A stretch of DNA of 38,607 nucleotides from an uncultured Clostridia bacterium (GCA_946186245.1 CAMHMN010000022.1:1-38607); one strand, 5' to 3'. Numbered from the stretch's first letter, positions 1-8,178 are shown. The notes: a model not told the origin generated them from the sequence alone. Program-made: numbers and translations.

Positions 1-180
1 GCCGATGTGCTGGTCGATGATGACGTCCTTGTGAAACTGTGACGGAGCAATGATGATCATCTCGTTACCGTTTACAAGGTCATGAGGCACAAGCGGCTCA
101 ATCCATACGTTAAATAAAACGTCATTGACTTGCTGCCTGAGCTTGTCGCAGACATTTTTCCAAAGCTGTGTAATTTCCAT
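1..180 (-). CDS. dnaA: Chromosomal replication initiator DnaA, N-terminal fragment
   Basis: The reverse strand from 180 reads MEITQLWKNVCDKL and continues open to the window edge, so only the first 60 residues are present. The W-x(n)-F-x-V-W-I-E-P-L pattern (WKNVCDKLRQQV followed by LFNVWIEPL) is typical of DnaA domain I, which self-associates and binds helicase-loading partners. The AAA+ and DNA-binding domains lie outside the window. The ATG at 178-180 is preceded by AAAGGA about 13 nt upstream, a rather long spacing. The gene diverges from rpmH across the origin spacer, the usual Firmicute arrangement. Identification rests on this fragment plus synteny. Confidence 0.93.
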   Translation of the reverse strand, partial: MEITQLWKNVCDKLRQQVNDVLFNVWIEPLVPHDLVNGNEMIIIAPSQFHKDVIIDQHIG

Positions 181-237
181 GATTTGTGACGTAATCCTTT
201 CTGAAATTGTCTTTTATAGTAAATTTTAACACTGTCT

Positions 238-266
238 ATTATAGCAGATTTAATGCTTCACGACAA
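238..266 (-). promoter_or_regulatory. dnaA promoter
   Basis: On the minus strand, TTGTCG (261-266) and a perfect TATAAT (238-243) are separated by 17 bp. They lie about 60 nt upstream of the dnaA start and point toward it. This is a sigma-A type prediction from sequence only. Confidence 0.7.
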
Positions 267-433
267 GCAAATTTGATATAGGAATTTTGAGAAATGTATT
301 TTAAAGTTTTGTGCAAAACATATAATATTTAACCGTCTGAAATAAGCGATATATTTAAAAAATGTAAAAAGATTTGTTTGATTTTTTGTTAAAAAAGCAT
401 ATTTGACGTCATATTTTGTGGTTGTCCACCGTG

Positions 434-442
434 TTTTCCACA
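434..442 (+). promoter_or_regulatory. DnaA box (8/9 match), with a weaker box at 422-430
   Basis: TTTTCCACA differs from the consensus TTATCCACA at one base. A second site, TTGTCCACC, lies 3 bp upstream in the same orientation. Both are about 75 bp upstream of the rpmH promoter, so DnaA bound here could also influence that promoter. Confidence 0.5.
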
Positions 443-515
443 ACAGGTTGAAAACCTGAAGCCCCTGAATCCCCCTGAATCGGGAAAAAAACACGGTCTG
501 ACACAAAAATTTTTG

Positions 516-545
516 TTGACATAGGGGGTGTCAATGCGTTATAAT
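516..545 (+). promoter_or_regulatory. rpmH promoter
   Basis: Perfect TTGACA (516-521) and perfect TATAAT (540-545) with an 18-bp spacer, followed by a GGGGGG-type ribosome binding site just before rpmH. It is one of the strongest promoters in the window, as expected for a ribosomal protein gene. Confidence 0.88.
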
Positions 546-581
546 ACATGAGTATAATTTTTTTAAAGGGGGGAAACGCAA

Positions 582-716
582 ATGGTAAGAACATATCAGC
601 CCAAAAAGCGTCAGAGAAAGGTCGAGCACGGTTTCCGCAAGAGAATGGCGACAAAGAACGGCCGCAAGGTGCTCGCAAGGCGCAGAGCCAAAGGAAGAAA
701 GACACTGACCTATTGA
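582..716 (+). CDS. rpmH: 50S ribosomal protein L34
   Basis: The 44-residue product starts [13 protein letters not shown] and carries the family signature H-G-F-R-K-R-M (residues 16-22), followed by the highly basic tail ending in [12 protein letters not shown]. It is a component of the large ribosomal subunit. Length matches the family exactly. The ATG at 582 follows an AAAGGGGGG-type binding site. The gene was too short for an ordinary ORF cut-off and is overlapped by a longer shadow frame starting at 548. It is first in the rightward block from the origin. A structured spacer of 241 nt separates it from rnpA, an unusually elaborate gap for this pair. Confidence 0.97.
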   Translation: MVRTYQPKKRQRKVEHGFRKRMATKNGRKVLARRRAKGRKTLTY

Positions 717-747
717 TCAGGTTCCACTTTGAACGCTCGGCTTTTTT

Positions 748-807
748 GCCACTGTCAGGCCGCAGCAGCGTTGATTCCGGCGCTGTCTGCGGCGTGATGA
801 CAGCGGC
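748..807 (+). other. Extended stem-loop in the rpmH-rnpA spacer
   Basis: Nested inverted repeats form one long hairpin. CTGTCA (752-757) pairs with TGACAG (798-803), GCCGCAG (759-765) with CTGCGGC (787-793), and CAGCG (766-770) with CGCTG (781-785). The terminal loop is 771-780. A 3-bp GCC/GGC extension at the base follows an A/C mismatch. No U-run follows, so it is not an ordinary terminator. It could be an RNA processing or stability element that separates abundant rpmH mRNA from rnpA. I do not recognise it as a known RNA family. Confidence 0.55.
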
Positions 808-906
808 AGGGAAGGGGACATGCAGCAGAAGGGGACAGATACCGGCGGCAGGGGAGAAGCGTGTTTTTTCGCTGCGCCGTCTGTATATCGGGTTATCTTC
901 ACGCAG

Positions 907-937
907 AGCCACTTATTGCAAAGTGGCTTTTGTTTTT
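907..937 (+). terminator. Intrinsic terminator or attenuator upstream of rnpA
   Basis: AGCCACTT (907-914) pairs with AAGTGGCT (921-928) around a 6-nt loop and is followed by a T-rich tract to 937. It ends 20 nt before the rnpA start. It could end most rpmH transcripts while letting some through to rnpA. No separate rnpA promoter is obvious between it and the start codon. Confidence 0.7.
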
Positions 938-957
938 AAAAAGGGAATTGTGAACTT

Positions 958-1293
958 ATGGCAAAATATGCTGTGATAAAACAAAATTACGAATTTCGGC
1001 GTGCTTATGGCAGGGGAAAGAGCTTTGTTTCTCCTTATCTGATTACCTATTGCTTCAAAAAAAAATACGGCGGCATTCAGATCGGCGTTACGTCCGGCAA
1101 GAAAATCGGCAAGGCTGTGGTCAGAAACCGCTGTCGCAGGGTGATCCGCGAGGCCTTTCGTTCCATGTCTGCCGAAACGCGCGGAAGCTGGGATATTGTG
1201 TTTGTCGCCCGAACGGCCACCAGATATAAGAAAAGCACCGAAATTGCCGTGATTATGAAAAAGCAGCTCCGGGAGGCAGGGGTCATTTCATGA
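958..1293 (+). CDS. rnpA: Ribonuclease P protein component
   Basis: The 111-residue basic protein contains the RnpA signature near residues 57-68 ([12 protein letters not shown]) and the N-terminal F-R-R-A-Y-x-R-G-K segment. It assists the RNase P RNA in removing 5' leaders from pre-tRNAs. Length is typical. ATG at 958 follows AAGGGAA about 11 nt upstream. The gene overlaps yidD by 4 bp (ATGA), indicating translational coupling. It sits behind a terminator-like hairpin, so its expression may depend on read-through from rpmH. Confidence 0.96.
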   Translation: MAKYAVIKQNYEFRRAYGRGKSFVSPYLITYCFKKKYGGIQIGVTSGKKIGKAVVRNRCRRVIREAFRSMSAETRGSWDIVFVARTATRYKKSTEIAVIMKKQLREAGVIS

Positions 1294-1547
1294 AGAAACT
1301 GTTTCTTTGGCTGATACGGTGGTATCAGAGGAATATTTCGTCCAGAACGCCGGCTCATTGCCGTTTTTATCCCACCTGTTCCAATTACACCTACACCGCG
1401 ATCGAGCGGTTCGGCGCCTTCAGAGGCTCTCTCATGGGATGCTGGCGGATTCTCCGCTGCAATCCCTTCAGCCGGGGAGGATACGATCCGGTCCCGGAAA
1501 AAAAGGTTAAGATCAAACAAGACAAAACCGAAAAACCAGCAGATTGA
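1290..1547 (+). CDS. yidD: Membrane protein insertion efficiency factor YidD
   Basis: The 85-residue product shows the compact YidD fold signature: W-Y-Q-R-x-I-S near residues 11-17, then [10 protein letters not shown] (24-33) and C-N-P-F-S-x-G-G-x-D-P-V (58-69). YidD is a small peripheral membrane protein that aids YidC- and Sec-dependent insertion. It overlaps rnpA by 4 bp and precedes yidC, the conserved order. The basic tail ([12 protein letters not shown]) is common in the family. Confidence 0.95.
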   Translation: MKKLFLWLIRWYQRNISSRTPAHCRFYPTCSNYTYTAIERFGAFRGSLMGCWRILRCNPFSRGGYDPVPEKKVKIKQDKTEKPAD

Positions 1548-1709
1548 ATGACTGCTATATTTTTACTATGAATAAAATTATCTAAAAATTGTTTTTGAAA
1601 ATTAAATATAAATAGTTTACAGCATATTTTCTTTCTGCTTTGAAATATTTTATATCATTGATTTTATTCAATGAATATTAATTATCCGAATGGAGGAATA
1701 TGTAAAAAG
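1548..1709. other. AT-rich spacer before yidC
   Basis: This 162-bp interval is very AT-rich and has no gene. Several weak -10-like words occur but no pair with good spacing stands out. It ends with the GGAGGA binding site (1692-1697) used by yidC. A separate yidC promoter is plausible but not demonstrated. Confidence 0.4.
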
Positions 1710-2879
1710 ATGGATACTTTATTTGATTTCATCGGTTCTATTTTCGGATATGTGCTGTACTTTTTTAACAGCATTTCCGGAAATTTCGGTGTTTCCATCA
1801 TTCTGTTCACCCTGTTTACCAGATTGCTGATGTTTCCGCTCACCATCAAACAGCAGAAGAGCATGGCGGGTATGCAGAGATTGCAGCCTAAAATGAAGGA
1901 ATTGCAGGACAAATACGGCAACGACAAGGCCAGGTACAACGAAGAAGTGCAGAAGCTCTACCAGAGAGAAGGCCAGAGCCCTGCCGGCGGCTGTCTGCCT
2001 ATGTTGATCCAGCTGCCCATCTTCTACGGTCTTTACCGTGCCATCTGTAAGCCGCTGACCTGTACGCTTCATCTCGATTTATCCGAGTCAAATGAAGTTC
2101 TTTATTCTGCCATCTCCAGAATCAAGTCGCTCAGCGATGTCTACACCCAGGCGAGCAGCAGCTTTTATTCGCAGATCAATGTCATTGAGGCTGTCAGAAA
2201 TATCGGGGGAGATTATGCGAAGTACGGCTTCACCGCATCGGAATCCGCGTCGCTGGAACCGATTTACCTGCTCAGCAAGCAGTTCAATTTCCTTGGAATC
2301 GACCTGCTCTCCATCGCGAAATTCTGGAATCCCGCCATCATTATGACATTCGTCGTGTTCGCGGCAAGTGCCGGCGGCATGCTGCTCACCAATAAGCTGA
2401 CCGGCGCCGCCAATCAGTCCCAGATGAACGGCTGCAGTCCGAATATGATGGGCATCGGCATGGGCGTGATGTCGGCGTGGATTTCACTTTCCGTTCCTTC
2501 CGCGATGGCCCTCTACTGGACCTGCAGCAGCCTTTTTGCTCCCGCGCAGAGCTGGGTGGTCAATAAATATTACAATGCCGCCATTCTCAACGCAAAGGCG
2601 GAGGCGCAGCGGCTAGCCAAAATCCGGCTGGAAGAAGAACAGGTCGTTTCCACAACCTATTCCAAAAAAGGCATCAAGAAATTCGCTCCGATTTACGCAG
2701 TGACGCAGGCGGCTGCGCCCGAAGCTTCCCTTGAAGAAGAAGTCCGGCAGGAAGCGCCTGCTCAGTCAAAGCAAGGCGGCAGTCAGAACGGCGCAAAGAA
2801 GAACAGCGCATCCAAAAAGAAAAAAGGCGGCAAGGGAAATCAATCCTCTTCCGAATACCAGGGAAAAAAGAAAAAGTAA
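1710..2879 (+). CDS. yidC: Membrane protein insertase YidC/Oxa1/SpoIIIJ type
   Basis: The 389-residue protein inserts proteins into the cytoplasmic membrane. Visible features are an N-terminal TM helix, then the conserved segment with the groove arginine (FTLFTRLLMFPLT, about residues 32-44), a cytosolic amphipathic region (KQQKSMAGMQRLQPKMKELQ), the G-G-C-L-P-M-L-I-Q-L-P segment and further TM helices. The C-terminus is a long lysine-rich tail ending KKKK, which in the family contacts ribosomes. I chose the ATG at 1710 because GGAGGA lies 12 nt upstream; the ATG at 1671 has no binding site. An insert of about 70 residues (roughly 125-195) follows the second TM and is larger than in short SpoIIIJ proteins. 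Confidence 0.94.
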   Translation: MDTLFDFIGSIFGYVLYFFNSISGNFGVSIILFTLFTRLLMFPLTIKQQKSMAGMQRLQPKMKELQDKYGNDKARYNEEVQKLYQREGQSPAGGCLPMLIQLPIFYGLYRAICKPLTCTLHLDLSESNEVLYSAISRIKSLSDVYTQASSSFYSQINVIEAVRNIGGDYAKYGFTASESASLEPIYLLSKQFNFLGIDLLSIAKFWNPAIIMTFVVFAASAGGMLLTNKLTGAANQSQMNGCSPNMMGIGMGVMSAWISLSVPSAMALYWTCSSLFAPAQSWVVNKYYNAAILNAKAEAQRLAKIRLEEEQVVSTTYSKKGIKKFAPIYAVTQAAAPEASLEEEVRQEAPAQSKQGGSQNGAKKNSASKKKKGGKGNQSSSEYQGKKKK

Positions 2880-2918
2880 TCTCTATTTATTTTACCTAAT
2901 TGAAAGGACGTTTCTGAA

Positions 2919-3857
2919 ATGAAGGAAATCATTGTTACAGGCAACACCGTAGTGGAAGCTCTTGAAGCCGGTTGTGCTCAGTTGGAAGCAGAGCAGTCTG
3001 AAGTTGAATATGAAATTCTGGAACAGCCCCAGCAGAAGATTCTCGGTCTTTTTGGCGGTTCGCCGGCAAAGCTTAGAGTGTATGTCAAGGAGACGCCTGC
3101 TTCGGTCGCGATCAAATATCTCACCGAGATTCTCACGCAGATGGGAGTCAAGGATCTGGAAATCACGGAAGAAGTTACCGAAGAACGCACCATCCTCAAC
3201 ATCAAAGGCGACGACGATGATCTCGGCGTTGTGATCGGGCATAGGGGAGACACGCTGACCGCGTTGCAGTACCTCGTCAGCCTGACCGCCAATAACGCCT
3301 GCGAAGGCTATTTCAAGGTGTCGCTCAATGTAAAGAATTTCAGAGAAAAGCGTGAGAAGACGCTTGAAACCGTCGCTTCCAAGACCGCCTATAAGGCCAC
3401 AAAACTCCAGAAAAACATCGCCCTTGAACCCATGAGTCCCTATGAGCGGAGCATCATTCATTCCGCGGTGCAGAGCATCGAGGGCGTGACAAGCTGGTCG
3501 GTGGGCGAGAATGAAAGACGCCATGTCGTCATCGGCCCGGAGGGACTGGATGAAGGAGCCGACGGCATTCCGGTCAAATATGCCAAGCTCAGAGACAACC
3601 GCAGAGATCGCGGAGGACGCGGCTATGGCAAGAACGGCTACGGTCGCGGCGATCGGGGAGGCTACAATCGCGGAGGACGCGGCGGCTACGGTCGCGGCGA
3701 CAGAAACGGCAGCGGACGCGGAGGACGCGGCGGCTACCGCGACAGAAATCATTATTCCAAGAGCTATTCTGCCGAAAACTCCGTGCCTTCCAAACCCAAG
3801 AGCGATTATGAAGGCGAATTTTCATACGGCAAGATCAGCTACGGCAGCGAGGAATAA
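2919..3857 (+). CDS. jag: Jag/KhpB-type RNA-binding protein with an RGG-rich tail
   Basis: The 312-residue protein has three recognisable parts. A Jag_N domain spans about 1-55 (ending KILGLFGGSPAKLRVYV). A KH domain carries the GxxG loop G-H-R-G at 107-110. An R3H domain carries R177-x3-H181. Jag/KhpB binds RNA and in Firmicutes works with KhpA in envelope control; it sits next to yidC as usual. After residue 225 there is an extra low-complexity tail of about 50 residues with six RGG triplets, rich in Tyr and Arg, then an acidic C-terminus. Ordinary Jag proteins end soon after R3H, so the tail is unusual. Confidence 0.93.
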   Translation: MKEIIVTGNTVVEALEAGCAQLEAEQSEVEYEILEQPQQKILGLFGGSPAKLRVYVKETPASVAIKYLTEILTQMGVKDLEITEEVTEERTILNIKGDDDDLGVVIGHRGDTLTALQYLVSLTANNACEGYFKVSLNVKNFREKREKTLETVASKTAYKATKLQKNIALEPMSPYERSIIHSAVQSIEGVTSWSVGENERRHVVIGPEGLDEGADGIPVKYAKLRDNRRDRGGRGYGKNGYGRGDRGGYNRGGRGGYGRGDRNGSGRGGRGGYRDRNHYSKSYSAENSVPSKPKSDYEGEFSYGKISYGSEE

Positions 3858-3909
3858 TGACTGTTCCTGCTGAATGATTCACTTGTACTGATATAAGAAA
3901 AATGATACT

Positions 3910-3957
3910 CCGGCTGGAAAACCATTCTCTGTGATGTGTTTCCCGGCCGGTTTTTTT
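3910..3957 (+). terminator. Terminator after jag
   Basis: CCGGCTGG (about 3911-3918) pairs imperfectly with CCCGGCCGG (3942-3950) and is followed by seven Ts. It closes the rpmH-to-jag transcription block. The T-run runs directly into the first parS site. Confidence 0.8.
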
Positions 3958-3972
3958 GTTTCACGTGAAACA
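3957..3972. promoter_or_regulatory. parS site 1
   Basis: The 16-mer TGTTTCACGTGAAACA is a perfect palindrome identical to the bacterial parS consensus bound by ParB/Spo0J. It abuts the jag terminator and lies 42 bp from a second copy. Its ParB is encoded at 9107-9982. Confidence 0.97.
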
Positions 3973-3998
3973 CTTCCTTGGCTGTTGATCGTTTCCTG

Positions 3999-4014
3999 TG
4001 TTTCACGTGAAACA
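3999..4014. promoter_or_regulatory. parS site 2
   Basis: A second perfect copy of TGTTTCACGTGAAACA, about four helical turns from site 1, between jag and mnmE. The pair should act as a strong ParB nucleation point. Confidence 0.97.
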
Positions 4015-4053
4015 ATAAAGTTGCCAGACAAAAGAATTCCTCGTTATAAACCA

Positions 4054-4081
4054 TTGCAATTAAGAAATTATATGGTATAAT
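4054..4081 (+). promoter_or_regulatory. mnmE promoter
   Basis: TTGCAA (4054-4059), a 16-bp spacer and a perfect TATAAT (4076-4081), 39 bp upstream of the mnmE start. It lies 40 bp past parS site 2, so ParB spreading could affect it. Confidence 0.75.
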
Positions 4082-4120
4082 ATAGGGGATATCATTATGA
4101 AGTGCAGAAGGTGACGGAAA

Positions 4121-5485
4121 ATGAGTGACACCATCGCTGCCATTGCGACGCCGCAGGCGGCAGGCGGAATCGGCATTGTACGTATTTCAGGCGACAGCGC
4201 CGTTGAAATTTCCGACAAGGTCTTCAAGGCAATGAATCAGATTCCATTGACACAATCCAACGGCTATACGGCGCATCTGGGTTTTGTTTCGGACGGCGAA
4301 GAAAAAATTGATCAGGCAATTGCCCTCGTCTTCAAAGCACCGAAAAGCTATACCGGCGAAGATGTCGTCGAGCTTTCATGCCACGGCGGATTGTATGTTA
4401 TGAAGCGAGTGCTGCGGGCTGTGCTTGCAAATGGTGCAAGAATGGCGGAGCCGGGAGAATTTACCCGAAGGGCATTTGAAAACGGCAAAATTGACCTGAC
4501 ACAGGCGGAAGCCGTGATGGATATGATTTCAGCCAATGGAGAGCAGGCCGCCAGAGCCGCGATGACCGCCATGGAAGGAAAATTGGCCGGCAGAATCAAT
4601 CGGGTCAAGGATCAGCTGACAGGCTACGCCGCGCATTTGGCCGCATGGGCGGATTATCCGGAAGAAGACCTCATTCCGGTGGACACGGAGAATCTTTCGA
4701 TTCAGTTGGGCGAATGTGCCATGCAGCTGCGCAGGATGATTGCCGAAGGGGACGCGGGGAAGATCATTCGTGACGGCGTTGACACGGTCATCGTCGGTAA
4801 GCCGAATGTCGGCAAATCCACCTTGATGAATTGTCTTTCCGGCTGTGAACGCAGCATCGTCACGCATATTGCGGGCACGACACGGGATATTGTCGAAGAA
4901 AAAGTCCTTCTGGGCGATATTATTCTGAAATTGGCAGATACGGCTGGAATTCACGAGACACTTGACCCGGTGGAATGTATCGGCGTTGCCCGGGCGAAAA
5001 GCCGGATGAACAGCGCAAGCCTGGTCATTGCGGTATTCGACAATTCCTTGCCCTTGGATGAGGACGACAGGAAGCTGATAGAAGAAATCAAATCTCTTTC
5101 CTGTGTGGCTGTCATCAATAAGAACGATATGGAAAGCAGGCTGGACGTGGATGCCATCCGGCATGCTGTCTTGAAGGTCGTAACTATCTCAGCCAAAGAA
5201 GAAAACGGCATTGAAGAGCTTGGAAATGCCGTGGCGGAGGTGCTTGGCACAGCTTCCATCAATCCGGCAGACGGAATTCTTTCGGGAGAAAGGCAGATAG
5301 AATGCTGCAAAAACTGCCTGAAAATGGTCGAAGAAGCAAGGGAAGCCCTTGCGATCGGGATGACGCTTGACGCGGTCAATGTATCGCTGGACTGTGCCAT
5401 CAATTCTCTGTTGGAATTGACGGGGGAGAGGGCAACCGATGTTGTGACGGACGCTGTTTTCCATCGTTTTTGCGTAGGAAAATAA
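4121..5485 (+). CDS. mnmE: tRNA uridine-5-carboxymethylaminomethyl(34) synthesis GTPase MnmE
   Basis: The 454-residue protein, of standard length, acts with MnmG to modify U34 of certain tRNAs. The N-terminal tetrahydrofolate-binding region (D-T-I-A-A-I-A-T-P, G-x-G-I-V-R-I-S-G) is intact. The inserted GTPase domain shows G1 GKPNVGKS at 226-233, the T-T-R-D segment at 253-256, DTAG at 273-276 and NKND at 333-336. The C-terminus ends FCVGK with the conserved cysteine. ATG at 4121 follows AGAAGGTGACGG. mnmG begins 25 bp downstream, so the two subunits are co-transcribed. Confidence 0.97.
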   Translation: MSDTIAAIATPQAAGGIGIVRISGDSAVEISDKVFKAMNQIPLTQSNGYTAHLGFVSDGEEKIDQAIALVFKAPKSYTGEDVVELSCHGGLYVMKRVLRAVLANGARMAEPGEFTRRAFENGKIDLTQAEAVMDMISANGEQAARAAMTAMEGKLAGRINRVKDQLTGYAAHLAAWADYPEEDLIPVDTENLSIQLGECAMQLRRMIAEGDAGKIIRDGVDTVIVGKPNVGKSTLMNCLSGCERSIVTHIAGTTRDIVEEKVLLGDIILKLADTAGIHETLDPVECIGVARAKSRMNSASLVIAVFDNSLPLDEDDRKLIEEIKSLSCVAVINKNDMESRLDVDAIRHAVLKVVTISAKEENGIEELGNAVAEVLGTASINPADGILSGERQIECCKNCLKMVEEAREALAIGMTLDAVNVSLDCAINSLLELTGERATDVVTDAVFHRFCVGK

Positions 5486-5510
5486 GATCATTAGAAATTC
5501 AGGAGATTGT

Positions 5511-7439
5511 ATGGAATATATTGCAGATAAGTATGATGTGGCCATCATCGGGGCAGGTCATGCCGGTACCGAGGCAGCGCTTGCTTCCGCGCGATTGGGC
5601 TGCGCTACGGTCATTTTTACCATTAATATGGACGCGGTGGGCAATCTGCCTTGTAATCCGTCTATCGGCGGTACCGCAAAGGGGCATCTCGTCCGTGAAG
5701 TTGATGCCCTCGGCGGGGAAATGGGCAGGGCAGCGGACGATACCTTCATTCAGAGTCGGATGCTCAATAGGGGAAAGGGTCCGGCGGTGCACAGCCTTCG
5801 TGCTCAGATAGACCGCAGAAAATATTCCGCCAGAATTAAACACGCGCTTGAATTGCAGCCGAATCTCGACCTCAAACAGGCGGAAATAATTGAAATCCGT
5901 CCGCAGGAATCCCCCTACCGCTGGGCCGTTGTGACGAAAATGGGGGCGGTTTATTCCGCGAAGTGCGTGGTCATTGCTACCGGAACCTATCTCGGGGGCA
6001 GAATTTACGTAGGAGATGTGACGTTTGAAGGCGGTCCTGACGGTATGTTCGCTGCCACCGCCCTCGGAAAATGCCTTCGTACGCTTGGCCTGCCCTGCAG
6101 ACGCTTCAAAACGGGAACCCCCGCAAGAATTCACCGACATTCGATTGACTTCAGTCACCTTGAAGTGCAGGAAGGCGACAGGGAAATTACACCCTTTTCC
6201 TATGATACGCTGGATAATCCCGATTTTTCGCTGGAAAACAAGGTTGCCTGCCATGTCACCTGGACAAATGAGCGTACAAAGAAGATTATTTTAGACAATA
6301 TCCACCGTTCTCCGCTGTACAGTGGAAAAATAGACGGCATTGGCCCGCGTTACTGTCCCAGTATTGAAGATAAAATCGTCCGATTTTCCGAAAAAGAACG
6401 ACATCAGCTCTTTATCGAGCCTTGCGGATTGGATACAGAGGAAATGTACCTTCAGGGGGCTTCTTCTTCGCTTCCCGAAGACGTTCAGATTGCGCTGTAT
6501 AAGTCCATTCCCGGCTTGGAAAACGTCAAAATCATGCGTACTGCCTACGCCATCGAATATGACTGTGTGGATCCTCTTGCATTGCGTCCGACGCTGGAAT
6601 TCAAGGACTATTCCGGACTGTACGGCGCGGGGCAATTCAACGGCAGTTCGGGCTATGAAGAAGCCGCCGCCCAGGGAATTGTCGCCGGCATTAATGCGGC
6701 GTTAAGTGTTCTGGGCAGAAATCAACTGATTTTGCAGCGCTCAGGTAGCTATATTGGCACGCTGATTGATGATCTGGTGACAAAGGGCGTCGCGGATCCC
6801 TACAGAATGATGACCTCCCGCTCCGAATATCGTCTGATTCTGCGGCAGGACAACGCGGACGAACGTCTGATGCCGATTGGGCATGAGGTTGGGCTGGTTT
6901 CGGAGGAACGCTACGCGAAATTCCTCGATCGGATGGAGAAAAAGCGCCAGGAATTAAAAAGAGTGCGGAATACGACGATTCCTGCGTCAGAAGAAGTCAA
7001 TCAGGTCCTTGTTTCACGTGAAACAACGCCGATTCAAAATCCGGTACGTCTGATTGAGCTGATCAAACGCCCTGAACTCAGCTATGAAGCCCTTGCCTCC
7101 GTTGATACAACCCGTCCAGACCTTCCGAAGTATATTTTTGAACAGGCCGAAGTGCAAATCAAGTATGAAGGCTATATCAAACGACAGCAGGCGATGATTG
7201 ATGAAGCCAACAGACTGGAAGAAAAAAAGCTCCCCGCGAAGCTGGATTATTCCAAAATAGGCGGATTGAGGCTGGAAGCAATCGAGAAGCTAAGCAAAAT
7301 CCGTCCGGAAAGCATAGGGCAGGCTTCCAGAATTTCCGGCGTAAGCCCCGCGGATATTTCAGTTCTGCTGATCTGGCTTGCCAAGAAGAACAGGCAGCAC
7401 CTCGCGGCTGAAAAGGAGAGAGGTGAAACAAATGATTGA
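5511..7439 (+). CDS. mnmG: tRNA uridine-5-carboxymethylaminomethyl(34) synthesis enzyme MnmG
   Basis: The 642-residue FAD-dependent partner of MnmE starts with a Rossmann dinucleotide fold (VAIIGAGHAGTEAA, about residues 10-23). It has the family segment N-P-S-I-G-G-T-A-K-G-H-L-V near 48-60 and the MnmG-specific C-terminal helical domain. The gene contains a perfect parS site at 7010-7025, encoding the residues V-S-R-E-T. The sequence there serves two purposes. It overlaps the rsmG start by 8 bp, implying coupling. Confidence 0.97.
   Translation: MEYIADKYDVAIIGAGHAGTEAALASARLGCATVIFTINMDAVGNLPCNPSIGGTAKGHLVREVDALGGEMGRAADDTFIQSRMLNRGKGPAVHSLRAQIDRRKYSARIKHALELQPNLDLKQAEIIEIRPQESPYRWAVVTKMGAVYSAKCVVIATGTYLGGRIYVGDVTFEGGPDGMFAATALGKCLRTLGLPCRRFKTGTPARIHRHSIDFSHLEVQEGDREITPFSYDTLDNPDFSLENKVACHVTWTNERTKKIILDNIHRSPLYSGKIDGIGPRYCPSIEDKIVRFSEKERHQLFIEPCGLDTEEMYLQGASSSLPEDVQIALYKSIPGLENVKIMRTAYAIEYDCVDPLALRPTLEFKDYSGLYGAGQFNGSSGYEEAAAQGIVAGINAALSVLGRNQLILQRSGSYIGTLIDDLVTKGVADPYRMMTSRSEYRLILRQDNADERLMPIGHEVGLVSEERYAKFLDRMEKKRQELKRVRNTTIPASEEVNQVLVSRETTPIQNPVRLIELIKRPELSYEALASVDTTRPDLPKYIFEQAEVQIKYEGYIKRQQAMIDEANRLEEKKLPAKLDYSKIGGLRLEAIEKLSKIRPESIGQASRISGVSPADISVLLIWLAKKNRQHLAAEKERGETND
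7010..7025. promoter_or_regulatory. parS site 3, inside mnmG
   Basis: A perfect TGTTTCACGTGAAACA within the mnmG coding frame. Placement inside a conserved gene near oriC has precedents in Firmicutes. It shows the ParABS sites are spread over about 4.2 kb. Confidence 0.96.
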
Positions 7440-8142
7440 TTTTGACCGCATGGCCATAAAAGCAGCCGGATTTGGCGTCCGGCTGTCGGATGCACAACTT
7501 CATCAGCTGGATCGCTATGCTGAAATACTGGTGGAATGGAATTCCCGCATAAACCTGACCGGAATTACGGACCCCGAAGGTATTATGACACGTCACTTCG
7601 AGGACAGTCTGGCAATGCTTCGTTTTATCGAGGTTCCGTCGAATGCTTCACTCATTGACGTCGGAACAGGGGCGGGTTTTCCCGGAATGGTGCTGAAAAT
7701 AGCACGTCCGGATATCAGACTGACTCTTCTCGACAGCCTGAATAAACGAATTCTCTTCTTGCAGGAAGTTGCCAAGGCAATTCAAGCCGAAGTGCGGGCG
7801 GTTCACCTGCGTGCGGAGGAAGGCGGCAGAATGCCTTGCTTCAGGGAGAAGTACGACATCGCCTGTGCGAGAGCGGTATCCAATCTCAGAGAGCTTTCGG
7901 AATACTGCCTTCCTTACGTGCGACCGGGCGGTAAATTTGTTTCCATGAAAGGCCCGGATGCGGGCGAGGAATTGAATCTGGCGCGGCCGGCAATCGGCAC
8001 TTTGGGCGGAAAGGTCAGCAAGGTAGAGGAATACCGGATTTCAGACAACAGCGGGAGAACGATTATTTTGGTGGAAAAGGTGAAAACAACGCCGCCTCAG
8101 TTTCCAAGACCATCCGCCAAAATCAGCAAGAAGCCTCTTTGA
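7432..8142 (+). CDS. rsmG: 16S rRNA (guanine(527)-N7)-methyltransferase RsmG
   Basis: The 236-residue SAM-dependent methyltransferase (also GidB) modifies G527 of 16S rRNA. It has the N-L-T-G-I segment (41-45), F-x-D-S-L (56-60) and the SAM-binding loop D-V-G-T-G-A-G-F-P-G (76-85). The frame is open upstream to 7378. The ATG at 7432 is preferred because GGAGAGAGG lies just upstream and the family begins about 20 residues before the first helix. It overlaps the end of mnmG, the common mnmE-mnmG-rsmG order. Confidence 0.95.
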   Translation: MIDFDRMAIKAAGFGVRLSDAQLHQLDRYAEILVEWNSRINLTGITDPEGIMTRHFEDSLAMLRFIEVPSNASLIDVGTGAGFPGMVLKIARPDIRLTLLDSLNKRILFLQEVAKAIQAEVRAVHLRAEEGGRMPCFREKYDIACARAVSNLRELSEYCLPYVRPGGKFVSMKGPDAGEELNLARPAIGTLGGKVSKVEEYRISDNSGRTIILVEKVKTTPPQFPRPSAKISKKPL

Positions 8143-8178
8143 CGGTTGAAAATGGTGGAATTTCAGTGGAAAGACACA

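Larger units (their letters stand above)
181..515. other. Origin-type spacer (oriC candidate) between dnaA and rpmH
   Basis: This 335-nt spacer is strongly AT-rich, especially 280-415, and holds no convincing gene. Near its right end are two DnaA-box-like sites against the consensus TTATCCACA: TTGTCCACC at 422-430 (7 of 9) and TTTTCCACA at 434-442 (8 of 9). The AT-rich stretch could serve as an unwinding element. In many Firmicutes oriC is bipartite around dnaA, so another part may lie left of the window. The box number is low, so origin activity is inferred from position, AT content and these two sites. Confidence 0.6.

Noticed and set aside
409..976. ORFs spanning the origin spacer and rpmH on both strands
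   Set aside because: They overlap rpmH, its promoter and the DnaA boxes, and encode no recognisable protein.
1671..1709. Upstream ATG for yidC
   Set aside because: No ribosome site precedes it, while GGAGGA precedes the ATG at 1710 and family N-termini match that start.
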